Source of the DNA: Lunularia cruciata
Taxonomy: Eukaryota; Streptophyta; Marchantiopsida; Lunulariales; Lunulariaceae
Length of the DNA: 64,000 nt
Direction: 5' to 3'
Assembly (NCBI GenBank): GCA_948567375.1
Contig: OX419759.1
Coordinates: 38,355,493-38,419,492, forward strand
A program made the translations under genes and the position numbers. The first letter of the stretch is position 1, and each line of letters starts with the position of its first letter. This document shows positions 1 through 12,104 of the stretch, piece by piece. The notes under the pieces are model-generated. The model was not told where the DNA came from. It did not search any database and was given only the letters and a program-made list of their open reading frames with translations.

Positions 1-419
1 ATTTGGAGGCCTAAACAAAAAAATTAGCCCTTGAAAAATCAACTCTTACTCCCTCATATATTGAGAAGGTGTTGCTTTTTTTCCCCCTGTTTTTCTACTT
101 GAGATCTTTCCAATGGTACCTCATCCATGTTGTCCTGAGCTCCTTATAAAAATATTCCCTAAAGATTGCTTTTGGTTAAACTTGTTTGACCAACAAATAG
201 GACAAGGATCAAAATATCACCAATTCATGTAACTAATCTAAGGGTGTAGCTTGCTGACATGTCACCAATCCATATATCTAATCTAAGGGTGTTGCTCTCT
301 TTGAGTGGATTCTCTGTGTTATATAATAAAGACAAGGTGTTCCTTTGGAGCATCATTTGAGAGTTTCAATCTTGTGTGCTTCTAGAGTTCCAAACTTGTG
401 TGCTTCTCAAACTATTACA
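1..419 (+). repeat. Chromovirus LTR, left part cut by window edge
   Basis: This stretch matches the downstream part of the LTRs at 14130-14723 and 19831-20425, in the same orientation. Shared landmarks are the 'ggaggcctaaa' block, the TATATAATAAAG box near 322-333 and the terminal TATTACA at 413-419. No primer-binding site follows position 419, so this is either the 3' LTR of an element lying left of the window or a solo LTR. The upstream U3 part is outside the window. Confidence 0.75.
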
Positions 420-3400
420 CCAATGTAGATTGTATGATATGGTGGAGGCAAACCCACTTTTACCAATGTCCTTGGCACAAGCTAGCATCAAGGCAAGAGT
501 TATAGCAATCATTGCCACCAAGAGGAAGGAGGACCACTATGCCTCACGGCTTGCCTCTACCACCTTCATCCCTCTAATAGTGGAGCTTTTTGGCCATCTT
601 CATCATCAATTTGATAGTCTCCTTCAAGTAGCAGTCTGGGGTTACAACAAAGGAGAGGCACTTCACTTTCTCACCCATCATCCTTACCTCTTATTTTTGT
701 CAGGTGATCTTTGTCGCCTTATACAGATCATAGGCTCTAAGTTTTTATTGATATGCATCAATACTAGGCGTGCCCATTCCATCAATGACCTCCTCCTCAT
801 TTTTGCCAAACATACCTTTGGAGGATGTATACTAGACTATGTAGTTATAGGTTCCTATATCACTTACTTTACATATTTATAGTGTTGTAGATTACTGCAC
901 ATAGTGCTTTGTTCTTTATGCCAATTGTGCATTTACTTTGGGTTCTCTTTGCCTTTCTTCACTTTTCATGGAGTCTTGGACTCTTTGTTTCTTTTGCACT
1001 TTTTGGTGTACTTGTATTTCATTTCTCCTTTTCCTATGGAGTATATTTTTTTCGGCATGCTGGCCGTAACTTTAATAATTTGAAATTTGAAAAAAGTAGA
1101 TAAGGTATCATTTGTCACCATCTCACGGATTCAGTTTCAAGGGCACAACAACTTATAAGGAATTTATCAGCTAGCTTAAGCTTTTTAAACTTGATCTAGC
1201 TTCACTTGTGTACTTGTATTTCATTTCTCCTTTTCCTCTGGAGTATATTTTTTTGGGCATGCTGGCCATAACTTTAATAATTTGAAATTTGAAAAAAGTA
1301 GATAAGGTATCATTTGTCACCATCTCACAGATTCAGTTTCAAGTGCACACCAACTTATAAGGAATTTTATCAGCTAGCTTAAGCTTTTTAAACTTGATCT
1401 AGCTTCACTTATGTTATCTTGAATAGATGGAGATGGGATATATGAGACTTTAACTTCTGCACAATTCTTGGACCCAAAACTAGGCATGTTTCTACAAATA
1501 GATAAGTATATTAGATTACATTTGATAAGAAAGCTAATGATTTTATGAAGTAGAAATTCATATCAAGTTAGATTACACCAAATTTCATATAGAATATAAC
1601 AAATTTATTTGTTTTATATGTTTACTTAAAGGAATCTGATCTTGACACAAAAGATCTTTCTCGGAATAGACCAAAAAAATATAACATTATCTTAAATAGA
1701 TGTTAAACTTACAAAAGGGGGTGAATATTCTACACATGTGAGATAATAATACTATGAGTTTACCTAAACTCACAAACATACCAAAAATGAACTTTTATGA
1801 GTTTACCATGGGTTTTGATACAACTCTCAAGTGCAAAATGTTAGATAGTGATAGAGCGGGTGGAGTTTCTCATTTGAAAGTAACATTGATGTAAACAATA
1901 TGCATAACACCACCACTATCACAAAGTAGCATGGTAGGCTGCACAAGCTTGTAAAGTGGTAATTGATCATTTCTTAGATGATGACAAAGAATTTTGTGAT
2001 GGAGATTACTTTCTGAATTTATTTTTACCTAAGGTTGAGCACTTGGGAAATCTGATGTTGGGACATGGTCTTTTGTACAATGATTTGGTTAACATTGTTT
2101 GAATAGAAAAAAATTTGTACTAGTGTTTGTCCTATTTTGGTACAACACACCTTCCATACAAGTAGTATGAAAATCAAAGAAAGATCTCCTACCAAATTAC
2201 CACCCTTTGAACAAATACTTTCTTATGTTTTGTATGTTAAACATAACACTAAAGCATGTCACAAATGTATAAGTTGAATTTTCCAAAGGAAATCATTGAG
2301 TGCATATGCCCCATTTGTAGCTTTTGCTATAAATGTTGCTTTGCAAGATGAAGTTCAATGGTCTGATGCATCTTGTCATGAAGTACTTGGTTGTGTGCTA
2401 CTAGAATTTCCAAGCTACTTTCGACATATTGATGGTACCCTTTATTATATCAATAGACCAGAATGATCTCCATAAACACTACTACAATAAGCATAGAGTA
2501 ATGTATTGTTTTAATGCGAGGTGATTATGTACAATTATATTCATAATCACTTGTGAGAATATTTTCATAGCGATAATCATGACATTGTTCATGAATATGT
2601 ACTTGGCAATCCAAGTTATATGGATGAAAAAATAATTGTGCTCCAATGGATGGATGAGAAAATTTTTGAGCAAGCAATCTTATATTGCATGCATTCCTTT
2701 GAGCATGCTCAAAGGACAATCAAAGTTGAATGGGGAATAGGCGGCATAAGAATTCATTCCAAATTTTTTTTGAATTTGAGTCCTAATTAACATGATATAT
2801 TCTGTTCTATGTTTGAATCTTGCTACCTCCAAAACAATTTCATTTGCTGCTCTTGTTTGGATTTGTATCTTTGATTTTGGACACATGGCAATTGATCAAG
2901 ATTTTACTATCAAAGGATTTGTCAATGAGTGGCTTTTGACATGTAAAACTTCAATTAGATTCTACCCCTCCTTCCTTCTTTACGCCTTGTGTTATGTCTT
3001 CCGGTGCATTACAAGTTAAGCATTGAAACAATTTCTTCAAGGTGCATTTTGTCTTTTGATGCATTGTAAGTTCAACATTGGAAAAAATTGCTTCAATGAT
3101 TAGTCACTATTGATATTCAAGGAGAAGTTGCTAGATTTTGTGGTTGTGGAAGTTTATGGGATTTGACAATAATAATGATGGTGACAAAGTAGCATTATGA
3201 AGTAGACTATTGCAAGTTAATGCATCTTCTTTCCTTAATGGATGTACCAATAGTTGAGATGCCATCAAAAGTAGAATTTCAATGTGCTTGTCTTTGCAAG
3301 GCATATAAGATTTTTGTTATAGCCTCAAAAAATATTTACTCTTTGATGTTTAGCTCTAAGATATTTTTGCAACATTTGATTGAACTTGTTACTTAGTTTT

Positions 3401-4480
3401 TGCATATCATGAATTTTTTTGCCTACCATTGTAGGTACCAAGCACTCATTTTGGATGTTCAAAAGCATGCAAATGGCTAGGGCATATCCAACACATGGTC
3501 ATAGCTCACAATTGCAATGATGTAGCTCCTTAGCCCATGGCATTTTATTGACAGTAGCTTTTTTGATTATCAACTTCCAATTTTGTTTCAGATCCACATC
3601 TATAGGATTGTTTATATTTGGTTGAAAAACCTATGATTTATAGTTCCCTTTTAGAGTTGGATCATATGCAACTAAGAGTTCATACTTAGCTTGTGCAAAT
3701 TTAGGAACCTCAAGCATGCATCACAAAGCTTTCATTTTCAATCCAAAAGAAGATGAATATTAGATATATTTCTCATTATAGTCAAGATAAAGAATACAAC
3801 TAATGGCGGCTATTGGCTTTCTTTAATGAGCTAGCCAACGAATCCTGAGATCAAACATATTCCAATTATGGTAAGTTGACTATATTGATTATGGCCTGTT
3901 GTTTGGAGGTATGTTATTGGGCATCTTGGTCATTCACTTTTTCCATATGTGTTTCATTTACTTGCATTATCCTTGTAACTCTACACCAGCCAAAATTCCT
4001 ATTTCCTATTTCTTTATGTGTCTCCTTCACTATCATTGAAGCATTGAGTTTTTGTGGAAAGTTATGTCAAAGTCTAAGATAGAACTTGTCATCTTTATCC
4101 TAGGACATGCTTCTATATTGAGTGATCATTTGTGCAATTCATGATCTAACATAATTGAGTTTAAAACTTGTCTTTAGAGTAAGAAGAACATATCCAAGAT
4201 ATGCATGAACTATTTGCTTCATCATCAATACAATCTAATTGTAAAGGCTAAAATGATCACAACAAGAAAAATGATGACATTATTGTTGATAGCCATTCTT
4301 GTTGTTTGATTTTGTTGAAAGTACATCCATTCAAAAAGAAAATGTTTGATTTCATTATTCTTGTCACTTACTTTTCAAACTTTAGAGGCAATGAAATACA
4401 TTAAGCTAAAAAATACATTCTACTTTCTTGGTAGATCTTTATGGACACAAATAGCTCATCCATGTGAATTGCAAGGGAAT
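420..4480. other. Gene-poor AT-rich DNA, no recognisable gene
   Basis: About 4 kb with only short ORFs. The longest open stretch (ends at 882) starts inside the LTR. It has a segment around 'FIPLIVELFGHLHHQFDSLL' that faintly resembles a fragment often found in plant transposon debris, but I cannot assign it. The only clear structure is a tandem duplication at 1008-1410. The remainder is probably decayed transposon sequence. Confidence 0.5.
1008..1410. repeat. Two-copy tandem duplication, period about 202 bp
   Basis: The unit starting 'gtacttgtatttcatttctc' at 1008 starts again at 1210. The two copies stay alignable to about 1410 with only a few differences, such as 'ttcggcatgctggccgt' versus 'ttgggcatgctggccat'. 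The high identity in otherwise decayed DNA suggests a fairly recent duplication. Confidence 0.9.
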
Positions 4481-5216
4481 TGTAATACTCCGAGGACAAG
4501 AGAAGAGAGAAAACACATATTGCACACTCAAACAATCGATGCCCCAAGGGAGCACCTTCTCTTTATTATATAGACAAAGAGGATCTCCGCCAAGGAAGCT
4601 CCACCATAGGATTAGGGACACAGATAGGTGACATGTCAGCAAGCTTAACCCTTGGATTACTTACTTAGATGGGTGACATGTCTGGTCTAGATCCTATCTG
4701 GTTGGTCAAACAAGCTTTGACCAGAGGGAATCTTTTAGAGAATCTTCCTGTAGGAATCTCAAAATCACACATAAGGTACCGTTGGAAAGCTCTTGACAAG
4801 ATAAAGCAAGGGGGAGGAAAAGCCAACCTTTACTTCATTGGGGGAGAATGTGCACATTTTTGAGGCCTAATTCATCCGTTTAGGCCTCCAAAATTGCTTT
4901 CAAAGATTTCAAGCATATTTCGGTTCCTACTCTATTAGTAGAAGTCCCCTTTTGGTGATACCTCTTTCTGATCTGTTTAGTCCATCATGTGTAACATCAT
5001 TCCAGATGTTACCAAACCAATTCTCACCTTTAAATCATATGTCTAGCTATTGGTTCTAAGGTTTTCAAGTCTATTTTGGTTTCTGCCCTATTAGTAGAAG
5101 TACTCTTTTGGTGATACTTCTATCTGATCTATTTCAACCATCATGTATAACATCATTCTAGATGTTACCAAACCGAATTTCACATCTAGATCATATGGCT
5201 AGCTCTTGGTATTACA
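4481..5216 (-). mobile_element. Solo LTR of the chromovirus family
   Basis: A 736-bp LTR begins TGTAATA and ends TATTACA, a 7-bp terminal inverted repeat. It is flanked on both sides by GGAAT (4476-4480 and 5217-5221), a perfect 5-bp target-site duplication. No internal retroelement sequence is present, so it fits a solo LTR left by LTR-LTR recombination. It aligns over its length with the LTRs at 7313-8052 and 12118-12843, including an internal duplication of about 156 bp. The minus strand is assigned from the minus-strand element carrying those LTRs. Confidence 0.9.
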
Positions 5217-5429
5217 GGAATGTATAGAAACAATATTTTGGCAGACCTAGACGAAGTTACATATACTCTACATTTTGAATGAAGGTTTTTTTTTCCTAGA
5301 TAACAAAAGTGCAGATTTATCTAATAGTCATGAGTTGGAAGGTGACCTGAACATTAGTACCTAAAGAAGGCCTAGCAAGACTTGTATGCTGAACATCTAA
5401 GTCAAGGAATATCAATGAATAAAATAAGT
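5217..5429. other. Short spacer, nothing recognised
   Basis: The sequence between the solo LTR and the left terminal repeat of the nested complex has no ORF or repeat that I can support. Confidence 0.5.
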
Positions 5430-5613
5430 TGATGGCCTCTTATACATGCTTGAACTATTGTTAAGCTCTAGGTCAAAGAATGAAATAAATCAATCAAGAA
5501 ATATGACACATCCAATTAGTGAAAGATTGAGATCCAAATTTTACACCATGTATTCATAATTGGTACTTGGAAAGCTAGGAAATTGCATTGTCAATGTAGG
5601 GATTGAACTTTCA
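5430..5613 (-). repeat. Left (3') terminal repeat of outer gypsy element
   Basis: This aligns with 31322-31512. Shared blocks include 'cttatacatgcttg', 'gttaagctctaggtcaa', 'gaaagattgagatccaaatt' and 'gtagggattgaactt'. It can be read as TG...CA on either strand. It lies on the integrase/PHD side of a minus-strand element, so it would be the 3' LTR. It is short for a gypsy LTR and may be truncated. Confidence 0.6.
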
Positions 5614-5879
5614 TAGACTATATATATATTTTCATGCAATATATACATTGCTACACAACATACATTGCAATCAACATCATACACTATAGAAGCACAACTC
5701 ACACATAAGTGATACGTGAACTCTAAAGTGCCACAATCACTTTCCTAATTGGCAGTTAGGTGCTTCTTGCTCCAAATAACCATCAAGTATATGATATGAC
5801 CTATGGTGGGCAAAGATCAAGAAGCTAGGTGCTATTGGCCCCATCATTAGTTGTATGTGTACAATTTATATCACATACA

Positions 5880-6230
5880 GGATGAACTAGCTATAGGTCA
5901 AGTACATCTAGAACATAATCACTTTCCTTGAAAAACCACCTTGAGGGGGGGAGTCAAACATACCATATTCCACCCTCTTGATCCGCTATCACACATCAAC
6001 ATAATACTAGTTCCACCAGAAGAGCCACATAATATACACCTCAAGCTTGCTTGTATAAGTATTAAGTTTGAGTCCATAATGCCAACAATGTTTGGGAGGT
6101 GGTATGGCATACAATTGCACACATGATCCTTTGAAACAAGACTATCATATCCTTCCAACATGAGGGCTCTAGAAGGCAAAACCTTATGCACTTTCAAGAT
6201 AGTGCAGCATGTAGTAACATCAAGTGTCAT
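5880..6230 (-). pseudogene. Degenerate PHD-finger domain of outer gypsy element
   Basis: The minus-strand reading shows a C4HC3 PHD-finger layout: a Cys-x2-Cys pair in LRCILC, then LMCDSG with the fourth Cys replaced by Gly, then RGWNMVCLTPPL with the His replaced by Asn. After a stop where PHD fingers have a Trp (TGA at 5919-5921), the same frame continues as LCSRC, giving the last Cys pair. Six of eight zinc ligands remain. It sits downstream of the integrase on the same strand, where chromoviruses carry a chromodomain. PHD fingers typically read histone H3 tails, so a role in targeting integration is a reasonable inference. The present copy is dead. Confidence 0.7.
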
Positions 6231-6240
6231 TGATGCAATT

Positions 6241-6243
<3 letters not shown>

Positions 6244-6279
<36 letters not shown>
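6244..6279. repeat. (TA)n microsatellite
   Basis: An uninterrupted run of about 18 TA dinucleotides lies between the PHD-like and integrase segments of the outer element. Confidence 0.95.
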
Positions 6280-6282
<3 letters not shown>

Positions 6283-6744
6283 ACTTGGATGAAATTGATG
6301 GATCAAGTGTCTATAACCTCCTCCTTGAATAGTAGCATAGTGTAAGGTATCCCTATGTTGAGCAATTGCTAAGTTCTCAAAGGACATTGGCATCACTTTC
6401 CTAAAGATCTTTGCCCATTGAGAAGATATGCTCACCCATATGTCTAGATCATCCAAATCCAAAACTATAATAACATCACAATGAATAGCTATAGGTAAAT
6501 CTAGATTTCATCTATAGAGTAGAAAGTAAGGAGAGAAGAATGCTAAGAAGGCTTGCCAACTGAACCAATAGCTCATGGGCAACCAAGGTAATTGGGAATC
6601 TTAATCTGCCTAGTGGTCTCTCTACAAACCATATTTACATAATCCTTTCTTCACCATCTGAACCACTCTCTCTACTAAGCCATCTACCTTAGGGTGATAT
6701 TGGGAAGTATTATGATGATCAATCATGGCCTTGTCACACAAGAC

Positions 6745-7312
6745 CTAAAACTTCCCCAAGAAGTCTATACCTTGATCAATCAAAACCTCAATTGGTACAC
6801 TCAAATGACTAAGAACCTTATCTAGGAATGAGTAAGCCATCCATTCACTTGACTTTTCAAGAAATACCACCAACTCAATCCACTTGGAGAAGTGCTCCAC
6901 CATAACCAAAACATGTTGATGATGTCTCATAGTCAACTATAAAGGTTCAACAAAGTCCAAACTCCAACGGTAACCCAATCTTATGATAGGTAATGGGTGT
7001 AAGTATGGTGTAGGACATTAAATGATGCTCTAACTTGGTCATAACCCATATATTTCACAGCAAACTATTGTACATTGGTTTTCATACCATAGCACCAATA
7101 ATGAAAATGGAGTAACCTATATGTAAGCTTTACTCCAAAATTTTCTAGCTCTTCATGAGCATGACATGCCAATTCTGATCTTTGAGATGGAAGTGGTACT
7201 ACTTGTATTCTACCATCCTCCTGTACACAAAGACTATCTTTGCCCTCCAATCTAAACTGTTTGGCTTGTTGAAGGACATAGTCTCTCTCCTTGGTACCAA
7301 ATGTGCCACCTA
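6745..7312 (-). pseudogene. Integrase fragment of outer gypsy element
   Basis: The minus strand encodes an integrase zinc-binding segment (about 7190-7070, 'HEELENFGVKLTYRLLHFHY' followed by 'CYGMKTN') and part of the catalytic core (6936-6745). The core piece contains 'VMVEHFSKWIELV' and 'DQGIDFLGKF', corresponding to the usual FSKW and TDxGxEF landmarks. The upstream end stops exactly at the LTR start at 7313, where the inner chromovirus interrupts the element. RNase H resumes beyond 12843. Frameshifts separate the pieces. It would catalyse insertion of the cDNA if intact. Confidence 0.8.
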
Positions 7313-8052
7313 TGTTATACTCCAAGAACAAGAGAAGAGAAAAAATACATAGTTCACACTCAATCATCCAATGCCCCAAAGGAGCACCTTCTCTTTATTA
7401 TATAGACAAAGAGGATCTCCTCCAAGAAGCTCCACCATAGGTTAAAGCACATAGATAGATGACATGTCAGCAAGCTCCACCCTTGGTTCACTTACTTGGA
7501 TGGGCGACATGTCAGTCTTGGTCCTATCTGGTTGGTCAAACAAGCTTTGACCAAAGGGGATCTTTTAGGGAATCTTCTTGTAGGAATCTCATAATCACGT
7601 GGGTGAGGTACTGTTTGAAAACTCCCAACAAGACAACGGAAGGGAATGGGAAGGCCAAAACTTTCCTCTGCTTGGGGGGGTGTAATTTGCACATTTTTTA
7701 GGCTTAATTCATTTGTTTAGGCCTCAAAATTGCCTTCAAAGATTTTAGGCATATTTTGATTCCTACTCTATTAGTAGAAATCTCCTTTTGGTGATACCTC
7801 TTTCTAATCTGTTTATTCCATCATGTGTAACATCCTACCAGATATTATCAAGCCAATTCTCACCTTTAAATCATATGTCTAGCTATTGGTTCTAAGGTTT
7901 TCTAGTCTATTTCAATTTTTGTCCTATTAGTACAAGTACTCTTCTGGTGATACTTATATCTGATCTATTTTGACCATCATATATAACATCATTCCAAATG
8001 TTACCAAACCAAATTTCACATCTAGATCATTTGGCTAGCTCTTGGTATTATA
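7313..8052 (-). repeat. 3' LTR of element 1
   Basis: A 740-bp repeat homologous to 12118-12843 and 4481-5216. Both outer edges have mutated slightly (TGTTATA at the left and TATTATA at the right). It contains the TATATAATAAAG-type box read on the plus strand as 'tttattatatagacaaag', and the tandem U3 duplication typical of this subfamily. Confidence 0.9.
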
Positions 8053-8068
8053 GACCTCCTTCCTTTTA
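8053..8068 (-). other. Polypurine tract of element 1
   Basis: On the minus strand a purine-rich stretch, 'aaaaggaaggaggtc', directly precedes the 3' LTR. This is the expected plus-strand primer site for reverse transcription. Confidence 0.75.
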
Positions 8069-8248
8069 AGACGTAATGTCCTTGTTGTGCAACTGTTGCT
8101 CAAACACTTGCACCAACACCGGTGCATGTGTCAAATAAGTAGCAGGCTCCCAAGTTGCTTCATAAAGAGGGTAACCTTCCCATTGCACTAGATAGTCCAC
8201 TTGTGGATGACAAGTACCACGTATGCATTTTTGGAGAATACGCTCCAC
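8066..8248 (-). pseudogene. Chromodomain of element 1
   Basis: The minus-strand reading contains 'VDYLVQWEGYPLYEATWEP', the chromodomain core with the aromatic Y, W and Y positions and the terminal WEP motif. It is followed by a short tail and a stop just before the polypurine tract. Chromodomains at the end of Pol recognise histone marks and bias where chromoviruses integrate. This short segment is open, but the upstream integrase is broken, so it is only a domain remnant. The same domain closes element 2 at 19683-19818. Confidence 0.88.
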
Positions 8249-8610
8249 TTCATATTCCTCCGTGCCATCAATGAGTGTCAGACAAGGTCAAATGTCTTGT
8301 GTGGAATGACCTTGGTCCAATCGAGGAGCATATCTATGTAGTAGGGAAAAATGGAACACTAGATGGACCTTCATATGTGGTGGTAGCTTGACGTGATAGG
8401 CCACAGTGCCGACTCGACAAAGAATCAAGAAAGGCCCAATAAAACAAGGTCTAAGCTTCTAAGGTCCAGCTAATGTGATGTTGGTTGTTGACACCACAAC
8501 TGATCCCCAACATTGAACTCCATGTGCCTACGGTGTACATCAACATACTGCTTCTATTGATTTTGTACAATTTGTAATCCGTGCTTGGCGCTCTCCACAC
8601 CTTGTTGGAT

Positions 8611-9390
8611 TCAAGAAACAAATGTGTTGACTGCATTGACCTTGTTAACCACCAGACAAATCTTCATCAAGCTAGAAGGTATGAAGGGATGCTCACCATA
8701 CATGAGGAAGAACAGAGTGACCTGAGTGGATGCATTCATTGAATTGTTGGAAGCAAATTCCACCAATGGAAGTAGCATGTCTTGCCTCTCTTGCTCTTCT
8801 AAGGTGAAGCCACGTAGCATGTCTTCAATAGAGCGATTAGCCCACTCTATTTGTCCATCTATTTGTGGATGGTAAGCTATGGACATGGCCAACTTGGTTT
8901 TGAAGAAACCAAAGAGTGTTCACCAAAACAAACTAGTGAATTAAGTGCATCTATCAGTGATGAGTACTCAAGACAAGCTATGGTGAGAGAAGACAGTATC
9001 TAAGTATAATTGAGCTAGTTGTGGAGCGGTCACATCCTTAGTGGTAGAGCGTACATGAATCATTTTGTTGACCCGGTCCACAAAGACCACAATAGAGTCA
9101 AACCCTGAGGTGGTCTTGGGTAATTCATAGATGCGATCCATACTCACCTATTCCCAACTTTGGGTAGGAGTGGAGAGAGGTTGAAGGAGCCCTACATGAG
9201 CTTGATTAGAAGATTTGTTCTATTGGCAAAGTAGGTAAGCACATGTAGTCCATCACGTCATTGCTCATCTTGGGCCAATAATAATGATGTTGGACTGCAT
9301 CCAAGGTCTTGTTCATTCCGACATGATCTGCAATGGCCGAGTCATGACATTCTGCTAGAATGGTAGTGCATAATTCTAGGACCTTTGGGA
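8611..9390 (-). pseudogene. Integrase remnant of element 1
   Basis: The zinc-binding part is near 9340-9220 ('HVGMNKTLDAVQHHYYWPKM'). The catalytic region follows with several stops. The C-terminal side at 8892-8640 contains 'SIAYHPQIDGQIEWANRSIE', the conserved YHPQTDGQTE region preceding and including the catalytic Glu. Frameshifts and stops make it non-functional. Confidence 0.85.
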
Positions 9391-9499
9391 TCCATAATCT
9401 TCCATCATGAAAGGTGAGTCCTTGGGTGCTGGTGACGCCTTTGGATGATTGCGCTTCTACAATCTATAGATCACTTTTTGTAGCAGGTAGAATCTCTAG

Positions 9500-9990
9500 C
9501 CAGAATTTAGGGTTAATCTTAACCTCTACCACCAAGTTATTTGCCATTGGCATGCGGGTGAATGCATCTGCAAGTTGCTTCTTACCTTCCACGTAAGTGA
9601 TTCTCATGTTGAAGTGTTGTCGCCACTTTGCCCATCAAATATGGCAATGAGATAGATCCTTCTATGCCTTGAGGTAGACTAGAGGTTTATGGTCTGTCTC
9701 TACTACAAATGCCTTCTTACCAAAAGAGTGCTTCCAATGCTTGGTTGCAAGAACGATGGCCAACTCTTCTCATTCTGTGGTGTTGTAGTTATGCTCTATT
9801 GATAACAATTTTTGAGAGATATATGCAATTGAATGCCATCTGTCATGCCACTCTTGTTGTAGGATTGCGCCTATTGCTATGCCTGATGCATCTATGGCCA
9901 ACTTGCATCTATATTGATTGGACGTTTTAGGTCATACCACTTCAAGATTGGTGCATGTAGCAAGGCAACTTTCAATTCTTAAAAGGCCAA
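9500..9990 (-). pseudogene. RNase H remnant of element 1
   Basis: The minus strand near 9720-9690 gives 'FVVETDHKPLVYLKA', the conserved RNase H segment containing TDHKPL. It is followed by 'MRITYVEGKKQLADAFTRMP', the NxVADALSR-like end of the domain. Stops and shifts interrupt it. It would degrade template RNA during reverse transcription if intact. Confidence 0.82.
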
Positions 9991-10199
9991 CTCTTATGCG
10001 GTTCCCCATATCCACTTCTTTCCCTTGCCCAGTAGTGCCGTTAAAGGCTATGCAACCTTGGAGAAGTCCTTGACAAATCTACGATCAAATCCTATCAACC
10101 CCAAGAAGCTCTTGAGTTAAGTCTGATCTTTTGGTGCACTCCATTTTTGAATGACCTCAATTTTATCCATCAATACGTGAATGTCCTTTGCACTTACTC

Positions 10200-10900
10200 T
10201 ATGCTCCAAGTAGTCTACTTCAGACTTGCCAAACTTGCACTTAGAGATTTTGGCATACAATCAATTTTGTCTTAGAATCTAGAGGACTTCTTATAGATAT
10301 TTTTTATGTTTTATCATCGTGCTACTATATACTAAGATGTCGTCCAAGAAGATGATAATAGAATTATCCAAGTATGGATGGAATATGTCATTCATTAGAC
10401 TCATGAAAGTGGCAGGTGCATTGGTGAGGCCAAAAGGCATCACAAGATACTTGAAGTGGCCATACTTGGTTCAAAAGGCGGTTCTGTACACATCTTCCTC
10501 TACAATTTGGAATTGATTGTAACCACTTTGCAAGTCCAATTTGATGAAGTATCTTGCTCCATGGAGTTGATCAAACAGGTCATCCATGCAAGGTAAGGGT
10601 ATTTATTTTTCACTATTTGCTGATTGAGACCCCGATAGTCAATGCACATGCGCATTGTACCATCCTTCTTCTTCACAAACAAGACAAGAGCCCCATATAG
10701 TGATATGCTAGGTTGGATGAACCCTTTCTGCAGCATCTCCTCAATTTAAGTCTAACACTCCTCCAACTCATGAGGTGATAGGTGATATGAGGCATTACAA
10801 GGAGGTGTCTTCCCTGGGAGTGTCTCAATTTTATGATCTTCTCTCCTTTGTGGTGGTAATCCTGAGGGTAGATCATCATGAAAGACATCTTGAAACTCAT
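10200..10900 (-). pseudogene. Reverse transcriptase remnant of element 1
   Basis: The minus strand carries '[20 protein letters not shown]' (near 10690-10630), the RT fingers motif. The active-site motif 'FLDDILVYS' lies near 10355-10320. Stops and frameshifts lie between them. The position between protease and RNase H matches Ty3/gypsy order. Confidence 0.88.
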
Positions 10901-10969
10901 CCACCATATCTTTCAATTTCTCAAGAATTTGTCCATCAAGTTGTGCACTCTGGACTTCTCTTATTATCT

Positions 10970-11400
10970 ATTGGTCTTACAGACATTTGCCGTCCCTATG
11001 ACATATAGAGGTAGTTCTTGCTTGTGTGATTTTTCTTTAATCCCAATGATTGACCATTGGTGGGTTCTCATCACTTTCTTCCTCCAATCTACCATAGGGT
11101 TGTAATGCTCCATCCATGGTATGCCTAAGATTGCATCATAATGAGCTAATTGTATCACTTGCCACTCAATTGCTTCCTAATATTCTCCTATAGAGAGTGT
11201 TATCCGTCTAGGTAATGATTCAATCCTCTTTGTTTGCTCGTGAGGTAAATCTACTTCTTCACTCTCATCTCTCTCTAGATTCATTCCAAATCTTATTGCA
11301 ACATAGCAAGACAAGAAATTCTCTATTTGCTTCCGGATCTATTAATACCCTCACTTGATTGCCTTCTAGGATTCCATTCACGACAATCAATTGAGAGGTT
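10970..11400 (-). pseudogene. Aspartic protease remnant of element 1
   Basis: The minus-strand reading 'GNQVRVLIDPEANREFL' near 11365-11320 corresponds to a retroviral-type aspartic protease active site, with the D-S/T-G triad altered to D-P-E. Downstream, 'YDAILGIPWMEHYNP' (about 11145-11100) is the conserved ILGxxWL region. The altered triad makes it inactive. Confidence 0.75.
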
Positions 11401-11488
11401 GCCTTTTGGGATCTTTGCGCATTTGTCTTCTTCCTTCCCTTGCTTCTCTACTTCCTTATTGAGCCAGTAAGGCCACGAGGTATATTTA

Positions 11489-12104
11489 CTAGCAATCTTT
11501 ATTTTCCAAAGTGATTTCCACCTCCTCCTCTTCAGTGTGCCTCTCCATGTTGTTCAAAGATTGCTTGTATGAAGGCCGAGGGCCTTTAGGGAAATGAGCA
11601 TGATAGTTGGTAAATATGTGCCCAAGACGGCCACAATTGTAACAATGGTATTGTTCTCCTTGTGGGACTCCATCTCTTTTTTCTTCTACCCGTCCACGCT
11701 CTCCTTGAAGCAATTGTGCTCCTCCATCTCAAAATCAAAGGTTGCCCAATTCCATTGGTACCGGTCCACCCATGTGTGGCATTTTTGCTCAATAATGTTG
11801 AGGTAGAACTACTCCTTCAACTCCACCTAATGCTCCTAATGCACCTAATGCACCTAATGCTCTTGCTATTCTCTATGTACAAGCAATGGCTTCAAATATT
11901 GTGTGAGGGTTTTGCACCATCACTTCTTGGCGAATCCGCTCCTTCAAACCCTATTTGAAATTGTTGAGAGCCTCTGCTAGACTCATGTTGGTTATTGCAA
12001 CTTGTAGATCCAGAAATACCTCCACATACAATTGTATGTTGTTCTTTTGTCTCAATCCTCATAGTTGGATTTGGGCCATCTGCACGGAATCCACCAAAAC
12101 ACTT
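11489..12104 (-). pseudogene. Gag remnant with zinc knuckle, element 1
   Basis: A minus-strand zinc-knuckle sequence, 'CYNCGRLGHIFTNYH', is near 11644-11600. It keeps the two Cys and the His of a CCHC knuckle, but the last Cys is Tyr. The region upstream to the primer-binding site has no long ORF. Gag would form the particle and package RNA. Confidence 0.7.

Noticed and set aside
376-882. 168-codon ORF at the left end
   Set aside because: It begins inside the LTR, has no start context or exon partners, and only a faint resemblance to transposon debris.
5430-5613. Perfect TSD for the outer gypsy element
   Set aside because: The flanks of the two terminal repeats do not match, so the outer boundaries are left as approximate.
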